From positions 5,612 through 35,792 of the forward strand of contig NVVP01000016.1 of assembly GCA_002402245.1 (NCBI GenBank): DNA of 30,181 nucleotides, given 5' to 3'. Origin of the DNA: Gammaproteobacteria bacterium (GTDB lineage: Bacteria; Pseudomonadota; Gammaproteobacteria; Nitrosococcales; Methylophagaceae). Of this stretch, positions 16,763-23,766 are shown piece after piece. The notes below the pieces were generated by a model. It worked only from the letters and a program-made list of their open reading frames with translations. It did no database searches and was not told the origin of the DNA. Position numbers and translations under genes: made by a program. How positions within the stretch are numbered: the first letter of the stretch is position 1; every line of letters begins with the position of its first letter.

Positions 16763-18423
16763 TACACCTGACCGTACGTCATCTTGCCGTTATTGATGAT
16801 ATTGAACTTCAGCTAAATAAAGGAATGACCTCACTAACAGGTGAGACAGGCGCAGGAAAATCAATTTTAGTTGATGCATTAGGTTTAGTTTTAGGCGATC
16901 GTGCTGACTCTAAAATGGTGCGTTATGGTTGTGAGCGTGCTGAGGTTTCGGCTAGCTTTGATACCAAACAAAACCATGCCTTACAGCAATGGCTGATTGA
17001 ACAAGAACTTGATGATGATGAACAATGTCATTTACGTCGAACCATAAGTAATGATGGCCGCTCACGCGCTTATATCAATGGCCGAACAGTTCCTCTCGCC
17101 CAGCTACGCCAAATTAGCGAGCTGACTATCGATATTCACGGCCAACATGCACATCAATCATTAGTTCGCAGTGAAACACAACGTATTTTGCTTGATACTG
17201 TCGCCAAAACAAAACCCTTGTTAGATGAATTATCTAGTGCTTATAAACAATGGCATTTACTACAGGAACAATTAAACCAAGTTCAACAACAATCAGAACA
17301 CCATATTGCTCGACTTGAGCTTTTGCAATATCAAGTTAAAGAGCTAGAGCCCTTCGAGTTAAATAGTGACAGTATTGAATCGTTATTAAAAGAGCAGCAG
17401 TATTTAGCAAATGCATCCCTATTAATCGGCGGTGCAGAGTCTGGAATACATCAGTTATTTGAACAAGATCAAGGCGCGGCGTATAGCCTTATTAGTGGCG
17501 TATTAAGTGATTTAGAAAAACTCACAGATATCGAACCACGCTTTGTTAATAGTGTAGAAATGCTTAATTCTACGCTGATTCAATTAGATGAATGTAACTC
17601 AGATTTACGCCATTACCTTGATTCAACAGACATCGATCCTGCGCGCTTAGATGAAGTCGAAAACCAAGTCACTGCACTACATGGATTAGCGCGAAAACAT
17701 CAAGTTGAAATAGAAGCCCTACCCGCGCACTATCAAGCGCTCAATGATGAGCTTGAACAGTTATCCCACTTAAATGCTAATAATGAAAAACTACAAGGGA
17801 ATTTAGACAAACAAGAACTTATTTGCCGACAGTTGTGTAAAAAGATCACCATACAACGTGAGAAAACAGCCGCTCCGCTTGCTAAAGAAATTAGCCAGTC
17901 AATCCAAGAGCTGGCAATTCCTGGTGGTTATGTTGAGTTTGTTATCAGCCCAATGGCACAGGATAACTTTAATGAAACAGGTTCAGATTCGGTTCAATTA
18001 TTAGTCTGCACTAACCCTGGGCAACAAGCTGGGGAACTAGGAAAAGTCGCGTCTGGTGGTGAACTGGCCAGAATAAGCCTAGCAATCCAAGTGGTAACAG
18101 CAGGTTCACGTAGTGTACCCACATTAGTATTTGATGAGGTTGATGTCGGTATTGGTGGAGGCATAGCTGAAATAGTAGGCAAACACTTGCGTGACTTAGG
18201 TTCGACCCAACAAGTCATCTGTATCACCCATCTGCCCCAAGTTGCCGCACAAGCCCATCAGCAGCTTCAAGTCAGAAAGCAGCATTCCGACGGCAATACT
18301 CATATTGAAATAGTGCCACTAAGTAATGAGCAGCGTATTGAGGAAATAGCTCGCATGTTAGGAGGGGTTCAACTCACTGAGAAAACCCGCTCCCATGCCG
18401 AGGAAATGCTTAATCAAAAATAA
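16756..18423 (+). CDS. recN: DNA repair protein RecN
   Basis: SMC-like ATPase acting in double-strand-break repair. Walker A is GETGAGKS (residues 29-36). The ABC signature region is VASGGELARISLAIQVV and Walker B is TLVFDEVDVGIGG, near the C-terminal half. A long coiled coil lies between (about 150-370). I start it at the ATG at 16756, giving 555 residues against 553 in E. coli. The frame is open to a GTG at 16738 inside nadK, but that codon would add a non-conserved hexapeptide. It overlaps nadK by 7 bp. Only one base separates its stop from the convergent fur stop. No LexA-type box was found directly upstream; any SOS control would have to act from the nadK promoter. Confidence 0.96.
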   Translation: MLIHLTVRHLAVIDDIELQLNKGMTSLTGETGAGKSILVDALGLVLGDRADSKMVRYGCERAEVSASFDTKQNHALQQWLIEQELDDDEQCHLRRTISNDGRSRAYINGRTVPLAQLRQISELTIDIHGQHAHQSLVRSETQRILLDTVAKTKPLLDELSSAYKQWHLLQEQLNQVQQQSEHHIARLELLQYQVKELEPFELNSDSIESLLKEQQYLANASLLIGGAESGIHQLFEQDQGAAYSLISGVLSDLEKLTDIEPRFVNSVEMLNSTLIQLDECNSDLRHYLDSTDIDPARLDEVENQVTALHGLARKHQVEIEALPAHYQALNDELEQLSHLNANNEKLQGNLDKQELICRQLCKKITIQREKTAAPLAKEISQSIQELAIPGGYVEFVISPMAQDNFNETGSDSVQLLVCTNPGQQAGELGKVASGGELARISLAIQVVTAGSRSVPTLVFDEVDVGIGGGIAEIVGKHLRDLGSTQQVICITHLPQVAAQAHQQLQVRKQHSDGNTHIEIVPLSNEQRIEEIARMLGGVQLTEKTRSHAEEMLNQK

Positions 18424-18424
18424 G

Positions 18425-18844
18425 CTATTCGCCGCTACTTTGGCACTCTGAACATATGCCATAGATATAAAGGCTGTGGTCGGTCATTTTAAAGCCCTTT
18501 TCAACAGCAATTGCACGCTGACGCTGCTCAATGACATCATCCATAAATTCTGCGATGCGATTACAACGTACACACAAAAGATGATCATGATGGTTTCCGT
18601 CTGCCAATTCAAATACCGCATGGCCACCATCAATTGTTAGTCGAGAAATAAGTCCTGCACCTTCAAATTGAGTTAACACTCGGTATACCGTTGCTAAACC
18701 TATTTCATTGCCCATTTCTAATAAAGCTTTATACACATCTTCAGCACTCATATGGCGCTGCTCTGAATTTTCTAAAATATCTAATATTTTAATTCGAGGA
18801 AGTGTTACTTTAAGTCCTACTTTTCTTAAGTCTTGGCTTTCCAT
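18425..18844 (-). CDS. fur: Ferric uptake regulator
   Basis: Metal-dependent repressor of iron uptake. The winged helix is residues 1-82 (GLKVTLPRIKILDIL, ATVYRVLTQFEGAGLI). The metal-binding region has HHDH (85-88), the CVRC pair (Cys91, Cys94) and a second pair in CSEC (Cys131, Cys134), as expected for a Fur with a structural zinc site. Length 139 is close to the 148 of E. coli Fur. It is divergent from bamE across 79 bp, the common gammaproteobacterial arrangement. I do not see a convincing 19-bp Fur box in that gap, so autoregulation cannot be claimed. Confidence 0.95.
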   Translation of the reverse strand: MESQDLRKVGLKVTLPRIKILDILENSEQRHMSAEDVYKALLEMGNEIGLATVYRVLTQFEGAGLISRLTIDGGHAVFELADGNHHDHLLCVRCNRIAEFMDDVIEQRQRAIAVEKGFKMTDHSLYIYGICSECQSSGE

Positions 18845-18923
18845 TCTAAAATTGTACCTCGTCGAAACTGCATGATTAGAGTATCATCACAAATTGATAA
18901 ATAAATAGCGATAACTAATATAA

Positions 18924-19433
18924 ATGAAAAAATTTCTTATTTACACCTTTTCTGTTTTTATCTTACTTCTTTCTGCATGTAATAAAGATAAAATACCCGG
19001 CGTTTACCGCATTGATATTCAGCAAGGAAATGCCATCACTCAGGATATGATTAACAAATTAAAACCTGATATGAGTAAAAGCCAAGTCGCTTATGTAATG
19101 GGCACTCCGCTGATTATCGATACATTCCATCCAAACCGTTGGGACTATATTTACAGCTTTCATCCTGGAAATGGGCAGCGAGAACAACGTACCCTCACAG
19201 TGTATTTTACCGACCAAGAAAAACTAAGTCATCTTGAAGGTAACACGCGTACAGTTGCGCGCGAAGACTTACCTAAAGCAGAGCGTCAGCAAAAAAATGT
19301 CGTCGTGCCATTAAAAGAAAAGAACACAGGTTTATTCCAAAGCCTAATGAATACTGTCGGTCTAGGTGATGATGAACCAGAAATAGTCAGTTCAGATACT
19401 GAGTCTGTCAAAACTGAGAGCGATGATAAATAG
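18924..19433 (+). CDS. bamE: Outer membrane assembly lipoprotein BamE (SmpA)
   Basis: Lipoprotein of the BAM complex that stabilises BamD and aids beta-barrel insertion. The lipobox is LSAC with Cys19. The conserved BamE core follows: GNAITQDMINKLKPDMSKSQ, VMGTPLIIDTFHPNRWDYIY and the short strand LTVYFTDQEKL. At 169 residues it is about 55 longer than E. coli BamE; the extra part is a charged C-terminal tail (from about 113) without predicted structure. The start is taken from the signal peptide; no good Shine-Dalgarno is visible. It is divergent from fur. Confidence 0.92.
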   Translation: MKKFLIYTFSVFILLLSACNKDKIPGVYRIDIQQGNAITQDMINKLKPDMSKSQVAYVMGTPLIIDTFHPNRWDYIYSFHPGNGQREQRTLTVYFTDQEKLSHLEGNTRTVAREDLPKAERQQKNVVVPLKEKNTGLFQSLMNTVGLGDDEPEIVSSDTESVKTESDDK

Positions 19434-19447
19434 TCATCTATCGCGCT

Positions 19448-19492
19448 GCAACCATGACAAGGTTAGATTCTAATCTATCTTGTCATGGTTGC
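19448..19492. terminator. Long perfect hairpin between convergent bamE and carbonic anhydrase
   Basis: GCAACCATGACAAG (19448-19461) and CTTGTCATGGTTGC (19479-19492) are perfectly complementary over 14 bp. The loop carries a second short stem, TAGATT/AATCTA, making one long hairpin. It lies 14 bases behind the bamE stop and 15 bases before the carbonic anhydrase stop, so a bidirectional terminator is the simplest reading. There is no uridine tract on either side, which is unusual for intrinsic termination. Confidence 0.6.
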
Positions 19493-19507
19493 CTTTAGCC
19501 CTTAGAG

Positions 19508-20146
19508 TTATGATTCCTTACTAAGTGACTCAAAGGCCCCTGTTTCACTGTTAAAACATAATAGTTCGCCAGCAGCGATATCAAAGTACCAACCATGTAA
19601 ACTCAAGCTTCCTTGTTCAACTCGCTCACGAATACATGCAAATGTCATTAGATTAGCTAAGGACTGCAATATTGCACGTTGTTCACACGCCTTCAGTTTC
19701 TCTTCTCGCGACGCAGTTGAAAGCTTATCCTCGACCCATATTTTTGCTGAGTTTGCAATCGACACCCATGAATGGATGAATTGAGAAGATTGACTACCAT
19801 CATCATCGAGTAGCGCTTGAATACCACCACAGCTTGCATGGCCCATGATAATGATATTTTCTACTTCTAGGTTATTAACAGCAAATTCTAAAGCGGCACT
19901 TGTACCATGGTAAGAACCATCATTTTCACTAGGTGGAACAAGGTTTGCAACATTACGAACAATAAATAAGTCACCAGGATCACAGTCAGTTAAAATCGCG
20001 GGGTCCACACGAGAGTCACAACATGCGACCATTAACGTTTTAGCAGGCTGACCATTTTTCATACTTTCATATAAACGGCTATCATCGCCAAAATACTGTT
20101 TTTGAAAACGCTTAAAACCATCTAATAATTTAGCTGTACTTGTCAT
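19508..20146 (-). CDS. can: Beta-class carbonic anhydrase
   Basis: Hydrates CO2 to bicarbonate, supplying carboxylation reactions. The zinc ligands are visible: Cys42 and Asp44 in VACCDSRVDP, His103 and Cys106 in IIMGHASCGGIQ. The Asp44-Arg46 dyad is conserved. The 212-residue length fits the E. coli Can type (220). There is no signal peptide, so it is cytoplasmic. It is convergent with bamE, and its 5' side opens on a 281-bp gap with a candidate promoter about 110 bases upstream. Confidence 0.95.
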   Translation of the reverse strand: MTSTAKLLDGFKRFQKQYFGDDSRLYESMKNGQPAKTLMVACCDSRVDPAILTDCDPGDLFIVRNVANLVPPSENDGSYHGTSAALEFAVNNLEVENIIIMGHASCGGIQALLDDDGSQSSQFIHSWVSIANSAKIWVEDKLSTASREEKLKACEQRAILQSLANLMTFACIRERVEQGSLSLHGWYFDIAAGELLCFNSETGAFESLSKES

Positions 20147-20389
20147 AAACTACAATTATCTCAAAATAAAAAAGGGATTGGTCTTAACTATAAGACTATC
20201 TAATAATAAGCACTGGCCACCAATTAAACGAGGCACAAAAATTTAGCTGCAACACTATTATAGTGGCAACAATATTATCATAATTAGAGGGATGCTTGTG
20301 TGATGAAAGACTATACAAGCTGGACTTGAATCGACACGATATTAATTATAGTCGTGGATGTAGAGAGATATTGTAGCGGTAAATAATAA
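20147..20389. other. Intergenic region upstream of carbonic anhydrase
   Basis: This stretch of about 240 bases holds no credible gene. On the minus strand, TATAAT (complement of 20257-20262) lies inside the palindrome CACTATTATAGTG (20253-20265) and could be the -10 of the carbonic anhydrase promoter, although no good -35 is found at 17 bp. Further down the leader, GTCTTA-ACTA-TAAGAC (20181-20196) forms a 6-bp hairpin followed, in the minus direction, by a run of six T residues a few bases later, a possible weak attenuator. The rest, toward the repeat gene terminator, shows nothing recognisable. Confidence 0.35.
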
Positions 20390-20417
20390 GAAGGCTAAAA
20401 CACTCGTTTTAGCCTTC
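20390..20417 (-). terminator. Rho-independent terminator of the WYEAN-repeat gene
   Basis: GAAGGCTAAAAC (20390-20401) and GTTTTAGCCTTC (20406-20417) form a perfect 12-bp stem with a 4-base loop. On the minus strand it is followed by TTATTATTTA. It sits 10 bases behind the stop codon of the repeat protein gene, the only gene pointing into it. Confidence 0.85.
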
Positions 20418-20427
20418 ACTATTTAAA

Positions 20428-21129
20428 TTACTTATTTGCGTTATACCATTTTTTACTACTGGTGCGAGCTGCAACTGTATTAGCTGCATACCACTTTTTC
20501 TTAAGGTTCTTTTCACGTACTAGTGCAATATTGGCTTCATACCATTTTTGTTTTGCATTGGCATGCGATGTAGCTGAAATTGTATTAGCTTCATACCATT
20601 TTTCTTGTTTTTCTCGAACAGCACGTAAATTAGCTTCATACCATTTCTGTTTAACGTCAGCATGAACATCTGTTTTTTTATTGGCTTCATACCAATGCAA
20701 GCCAGAATGAACAAATGGTATTTTATTGGCTTCATACCACTTACCTTGACTTGCCCGAGCAGCTACTAAGTTAGCTTCGTACCACTTTTCTTTTAGTTTT
20801 GCATGAACATCTGTTTGTTTATTCGCGTCATACCAAGGTATTGCTTTTTTATTAGCATCATACCAATGTTTGCGGTTTTCCCGAACTGACGCCACGGCTT
20901 GTTTTAAATTAGCTTCATACCATTTTTCTTTAGCACTTAAATGCTCAACCAAATTAGCTTCATACCAATGAGACCCTGTATTTTCAGTGGTCTCTTGGCT
21001 TTTTTCATACCATGATTTTATGGCTTTCTTAATAGGTAGCGTATTGGCTTCATACCAATGTTTACGGCTTTCTCTTGCTGTCTGTAAATTAGCCTCATAC
21101 CACCTAGCTTTAATTTCTGCTGTGCTCAT
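20428..21129 (-). CDS. WYEAN-repeat protein, 15 Trp-Tyr repeats (unrecognised family)
   Basis: A 233-residue protein that is almost wholly a tandem repeat. Trp-Tyr begins a unit at residues 10, 25, 40, 55, 70, 89, 99, 116, 131, 146, 163, 178, 196, 213 and 228. The core is (K/R/H)WYEAN, with WYDAN twice and WYEKS, WYAAN and WYNAN once each. The basic period is 15 residues. The linkers are rich in Lys, Arg, Ala, Glu and Gln. There is no Cys, one Met, no signal peptide and no membrane segment. By my count Lys+Arg (about 43) exceed Asp+Glu (about 27). The ATG at 21129 has GAGG eight bases upstream. A candidate promoter and a strong terminator bracket the gene as a single unit. It lies behind a secreted protein and the pdsS/pdsR pair. 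I do not recognise the family; a helical scaffold or polyanion-binding role is only inference. Confidence 0.85.
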   Translation of the reverse strand: MSTAEIKARWYEANLQTARESRKHWYEANTLPIKKAIKSWYEKSQETTENTGSHWYEANLVEHLSAKEKWYEANLKQAVASVRENRKHWYDANKKAIPWYDANKQTDVHAKLKEKWYEANLVAARASQGKWYEANKIPFVHSGLHWYEANKKTDVHADVKQKWYEANLRAVREKQEKWYEANTISATSHANAKQKWYEANIALVREKNLKKKWYAANTVAARTSSKKWYNANK

Positions 21130-21163
21130 TATGTGTACCTCACAAGTGTTTTACTCATCTTCG

Positions 21164-21193
21164 ATACTACATGAGATCAATCCCGACTGACAA
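21164..21193 (-). promoter_or_regulatory. Candidate sigma-70 promoter of the WYEAN-repeat gene
   Basis: On the minus strand, TTGTCA (complement of 21188-21193, 5 of 6 matches to the -35 consensus) and TAGTAT (complement of 21164-21169, 4 of 6) are 18 bp apart. Transcription would start about 28 bases before the ATG. This lies in the 89-bp gap behind the secreted-protein gene. Confidence 0.45.
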
Positions 21194-21218
21194 GTATTAT
21201 TTGCAAGCAATTTGTTCT

Positions 21219-21638
21219 CTATTCAAAGCAGTGCTTTTCCGCCTTAACCTGTTGTAACATCTCTATTTTTTTATCTACACCCAACACTCTTCGTCGTTCT
21301 TTTTCTTCAACTAAATTAGAATAGGTTAAATAAAAAACACCCAATAACCCTTTTAAAACTGGGACTATATCTGAAGTAATACTCACAACCGCAATGCGAT
21401 TAAAGTCATCTTCATAAAAACCTGGCTTATAACTATATTTATAAGGGTATAAATTACGAATAGATTTATCTAATTGCACACAGCTATATTGGTAAAACTC
21501 CTCAGTCGCTTCTACAACCGGAGGTTCGAAATAAATAGGCTCTAACGGTATAGGTGGCGAGGTAATGGCAAATACAGGGCTTGAAAATAAGCCCCATGCA
21601 CTGAATAGAATAGTGAGTAAATTTAATTTAACATTCAC
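21219..21638 (-). CDS. Hypothetical secreted protein behind pdsS
   Basis: A 139-residue protein with a Sec signal peptide (LLTILFSAWGLFSSPVFA, likely cleaved after Ala24). The mature part begins with a Pro-rich segment (ITSPPIPLEPIYFEPPVV) and has two cysteines (Cys53 and Cys137) that could form a disulfide. It also has an aromatic stretch YPYKYSYKPGFYEDD and a hydrophobic helix (VPVLKGLLGVFYLTYS) followed by a charged coil. I do not recognise a family, and no LPxTG-like sorting signal is present. The start is a GTG at 21638, with GGAG eleven bases upstream. It follows pdsS by 28 bp, so it probably shares that transcript. Confidence 0.7.
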   Translation of the reverse strand: MNVKLNLLTILFSAWGLFSSPVFAITSPPIPLEPIYFEPPVVEATEEFYQYSCVQLDKSIRNLYPYKYSYKPGFYEDDFNRIAVVSITSDIVPVLKGLLGVFYLTYSNLVEEKERRRVLGVDKKIEMLQQVKAEKHCFE

Positions 21639-21666
21639 AATGATTGATACTCCATAATTTATGTTG

Positions 21667-23757
21667 TTACTCCTTTATCGGCAAAGAAACGCAAAACTCA
21701 ACTCCTTGCGACCAATTTTCCGCAACGACATCACCATGATGAAAGTCAGCTACTAATTTGACAATATAAAGCCCTAAACCTAGATGAGGTACCGATGAAG
21801 ACGTATTCCGAACAGATACCATCGGTTGAAACAATTGCTCCTCTAGTGTGTCCGGTAAACTTATTCCGCTATTTCTAACCCGTAAAGTACATTGTTTATT
21901 TTCTTGCCTAAGTATGACTTTGATAGGGGTGTTAACCTTATGAAAATCAACAGCATTAGCCAATAACTTATCGAGCATTTGCACAAGTAGGCCTTCTGCA
22001 CCATTGATAATGATAGCGTGATCGCCTAATGAAAACTCAAATGTAACCTCAGAGTAAATATCGTTATAAACAGGTGCCAAATTAGTCAATAAAGTGCGAA
22101 TATCAAAAGGTGAAGAGACTTCCGAACTCATTGTGTGTTCTAAACGGCTCGCTTCGCTCATTCTGGTTACAATACTATTTAATCGTTCAGAGCCCTCACT
22201 CGCCCTCTTAATATAAATATGACGATCTACTGGGTCAGCCTCTAGATGTTCTAATGAGGTGCGTATTACGGCAATAGGTGTACGTAACTCATGTGCTAGT
22301 CGAGAAGATAGCGCTTCTAAATAATCTGTATATCGACCTAGCCGTTGTAACAATAAGGTAAATCCTTGTCGTAATTCACCTAACTCATCATGCTCAATTC
22401 GTGTAGCCATTTTTCCGGATAAACGACCATCACCACTGACTATCTGTGCAACATCACTATTCAAACGACGAATACGAAATGATAAACGGCTAGCAAAACC
22501 CAATAATAAAATAATCACTGCAATAAAAGCTAAGGCCGTCGTCTGAAATAAAGATTTAACCGCTTCATTCTTTAAGCCTAAAATAGCATTAGTATTTTGC
22601 TCAACAATCACCGCACCCAATACCATCCCATCTATTAGAATAGGCTGGGCAGCCATCATCACTGATGCCCCTTCTTTGGAAGATATTATTTTTTGCACCT
22701 TCATTTTCTTTTTTAATAGTTGTTCGAGAGTATCAGAGGATAATACCGACTCTTGATGCGATAATGACTCATCATCCGATTGCGCCGCTTGCAAAAGAAA
22801 ACCATAGAATAAGTCAAAAATTGATTCCAGCTCCTGATCCTCCATCAATATTTGACCTTGCCCCGCCATCGCAAAAATATTTTCGCTATTATCTACCAAC
22901 CAAATCCTAACACCTTCGGTGGCCATTTTAGAAAGCATATTAGTTAAGGTAGTCGACGGTAACAGTAAGCGACTAAACAAAGCGTATTCCCTCACATCTC
23001 CTAGGCCTATAACCTTTGCTTCTGTTTCATGTTTATCGTAATCAATAATGGCCACTGAAAACTCATTAGTCATCATCGAATTGGGAATATTAAGCTCGAT
23101 CCGGTACCCATAGGCTGATGATTGCCATGCCGCCTTAATCCCTGGCTGATGTTGAAGAATAATAGGTGAGAGATAGTTACCAATATATTCATAGACATTA
23201 AGTTGGCCATATGAGCTACTACTTAATAGATAACGATGTACCCGGCGCTGAGAATCCACCAGCGATAAGGCAAGTCCATCTACGCCATGTCGATCCTGCT
23301 GTAAGGGATCGCGAAAAACAATAGAGTCATCTACAACATCTAATAAGACATTTACTGAATTATTTTGGGAAACAACTACATAACGTGCTGATAAGTCTTG
23401 TGGATCAAGCTGATTGCCGACACCTAGTTGATTATTCAATGGTATATTTTTTAATCTAGGTCGATAATCCAACCAATCATCTTGATAACCATCAATTCTA
23501 ATTGGGCTTATCATGGCTACTGCTGCAATAGGCCTGCTTACTGACTCACGCTGTAATAACTGGTCACGACGCAATAACTCACCATGTTGAGATTCTACAA
23601 GCACAGTCGTCGCTTGAGCTATTGCCTCCATTGAATAGGCATGTTGTTGCTGTAATAAACCATCTACAGCTTGTAAATAGCGCGCACCTAACCAAGGTAA
23701 TAATAATAACACCAGTGAAACAATGGCTAGCTGGCTGCGAAGCTTAAAGCGAAACAT
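21667..23757 (-). CDS. pdsS: Sensor histidine kinase, dedicated sortase system type (PdsS)
   Basis: Membrane sensor kinase. Transmembrane helix 1 is at about 9-27 (QLAIVSLVLLLLPWLGARYL) and helix 2 at about 407-425. The large periplasmic part begins with a CBM9-like beta-sandwich (about 85-245; RIDGYQDDWLDYRP, VVDDSIVFRD, GYRIELNIP). After helix 2 come HAMP, then HisKA with His489 (LAHELRTPIAVIRTSLEHLE), an N-box (MLDKLLANAVDFH) and a G-box (HLGLGLYIVKL). Length and architecture match the TIGR03785-type kinases named for the proteobacterial dedicated sortase system. It starts 9 bp behind pdsR. No sortase or sortase substrate is found next to it here, unlike typical Pds loci. Kinase assignment is certain; Pds assignment is likely. 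Confidence 0.85.
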   Translation of the reverse strand: MFRFKLRSQLAIVSLVLLLLPWLGARYLQAVDGLLQQQHAYSMEAIAQATTVLVESQHGELLRRDQLLQRESVSRPIAAVAMISPIRIDGYQDDWLDYRPRLKNIPLNNQLGVGNQLDPQDLSARYVVVSQNNSVNVLLDVVDDSIVFRDPLQQDRHGVDGLALSLVDSQRRVHRYLLSSSSYGQLNVYEYIGNYLSPIILQHQPGIKAAWQSSAYGYRIELNIPNSMMTNEFSVAIIDYDKHETEAKVIGLGDVREYALFSRLLLPSTTLTNMLSKMATEGVRIWLVDNSENIFAMAGQGQILMEDQELESIFDLFYGFLLQAAQSDDESLSHQESVLSSDTLEQLLKKKMKVQKIISSKEGASVMMAAQPILIDGMVLGAVIVEQNTNAILGLKNEAVKSLFQTTALAFIAVIILLLGFASRLSFRIRRLNSDVAQIVSGDGRLSGKMATRIEHDELGELRQGFTLLLQRLGRYTDYLEALSSRLAHELRTPIAVIRTSLEHLEADPVDRHIYIKRASEGSERLNSIVTRMSEASRLEHTMSSEVSSPFDIRTLLTNLAPVYNDIYSEVTFEFSLGDHAIIINGAEGLLVQMLDKLLANAVDFHKVNTPIKVILRQENKQCTLRVRNSGISLPDTLEEQLFQPMVSVRNTSSSVPHLGLGLYIVKLVADFHHGDVVAENWSQGVEFCVSLPIKE

Positions 23758-23766
23758 AATAAGGTG

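Noticed and set aside
18845..18923. Possible Fur box in the fur/bamE gap (ATGAT...ATCAT)
   Set aside because: Only 5-bp arms and poor agreement with the 19-bp Fur consensus; not enough to call an operator.
20302..20328. Tiny reading frame MKDYTSWT on the plus strand upstream of can
   Set aside because: Eight codons, no good spacing to a Shine-Dalgarno, and no supporting context.
20462..20665. Open frame on the opposite strand of the repeat gene, itself repetitive (ASYHF motif)
   Set aside because: It is the antisense shadow of the WYEAN repeats. It has no ribosome-binding site and varies where the sense strand makes synonymous changes.
20428..21129. Regularly spaced DNA repeats of about 45-57 bases, CRISPR-like at first sight
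   Set aside because: The repeats keep one open reading frame with synonymous changes (GCC/GCT for Ala), unequal spacing and protein-level conservation, and the gene has its own start, Shine-Dalgarno and terminator. It is a coding repeat, not a CRISPR array.
21219..21638. The small secreted protein as a sortase substrate
   Set aside because: It has no LPxTG-like motif and no C-terminal hydrophobic segment followed by basic residues.
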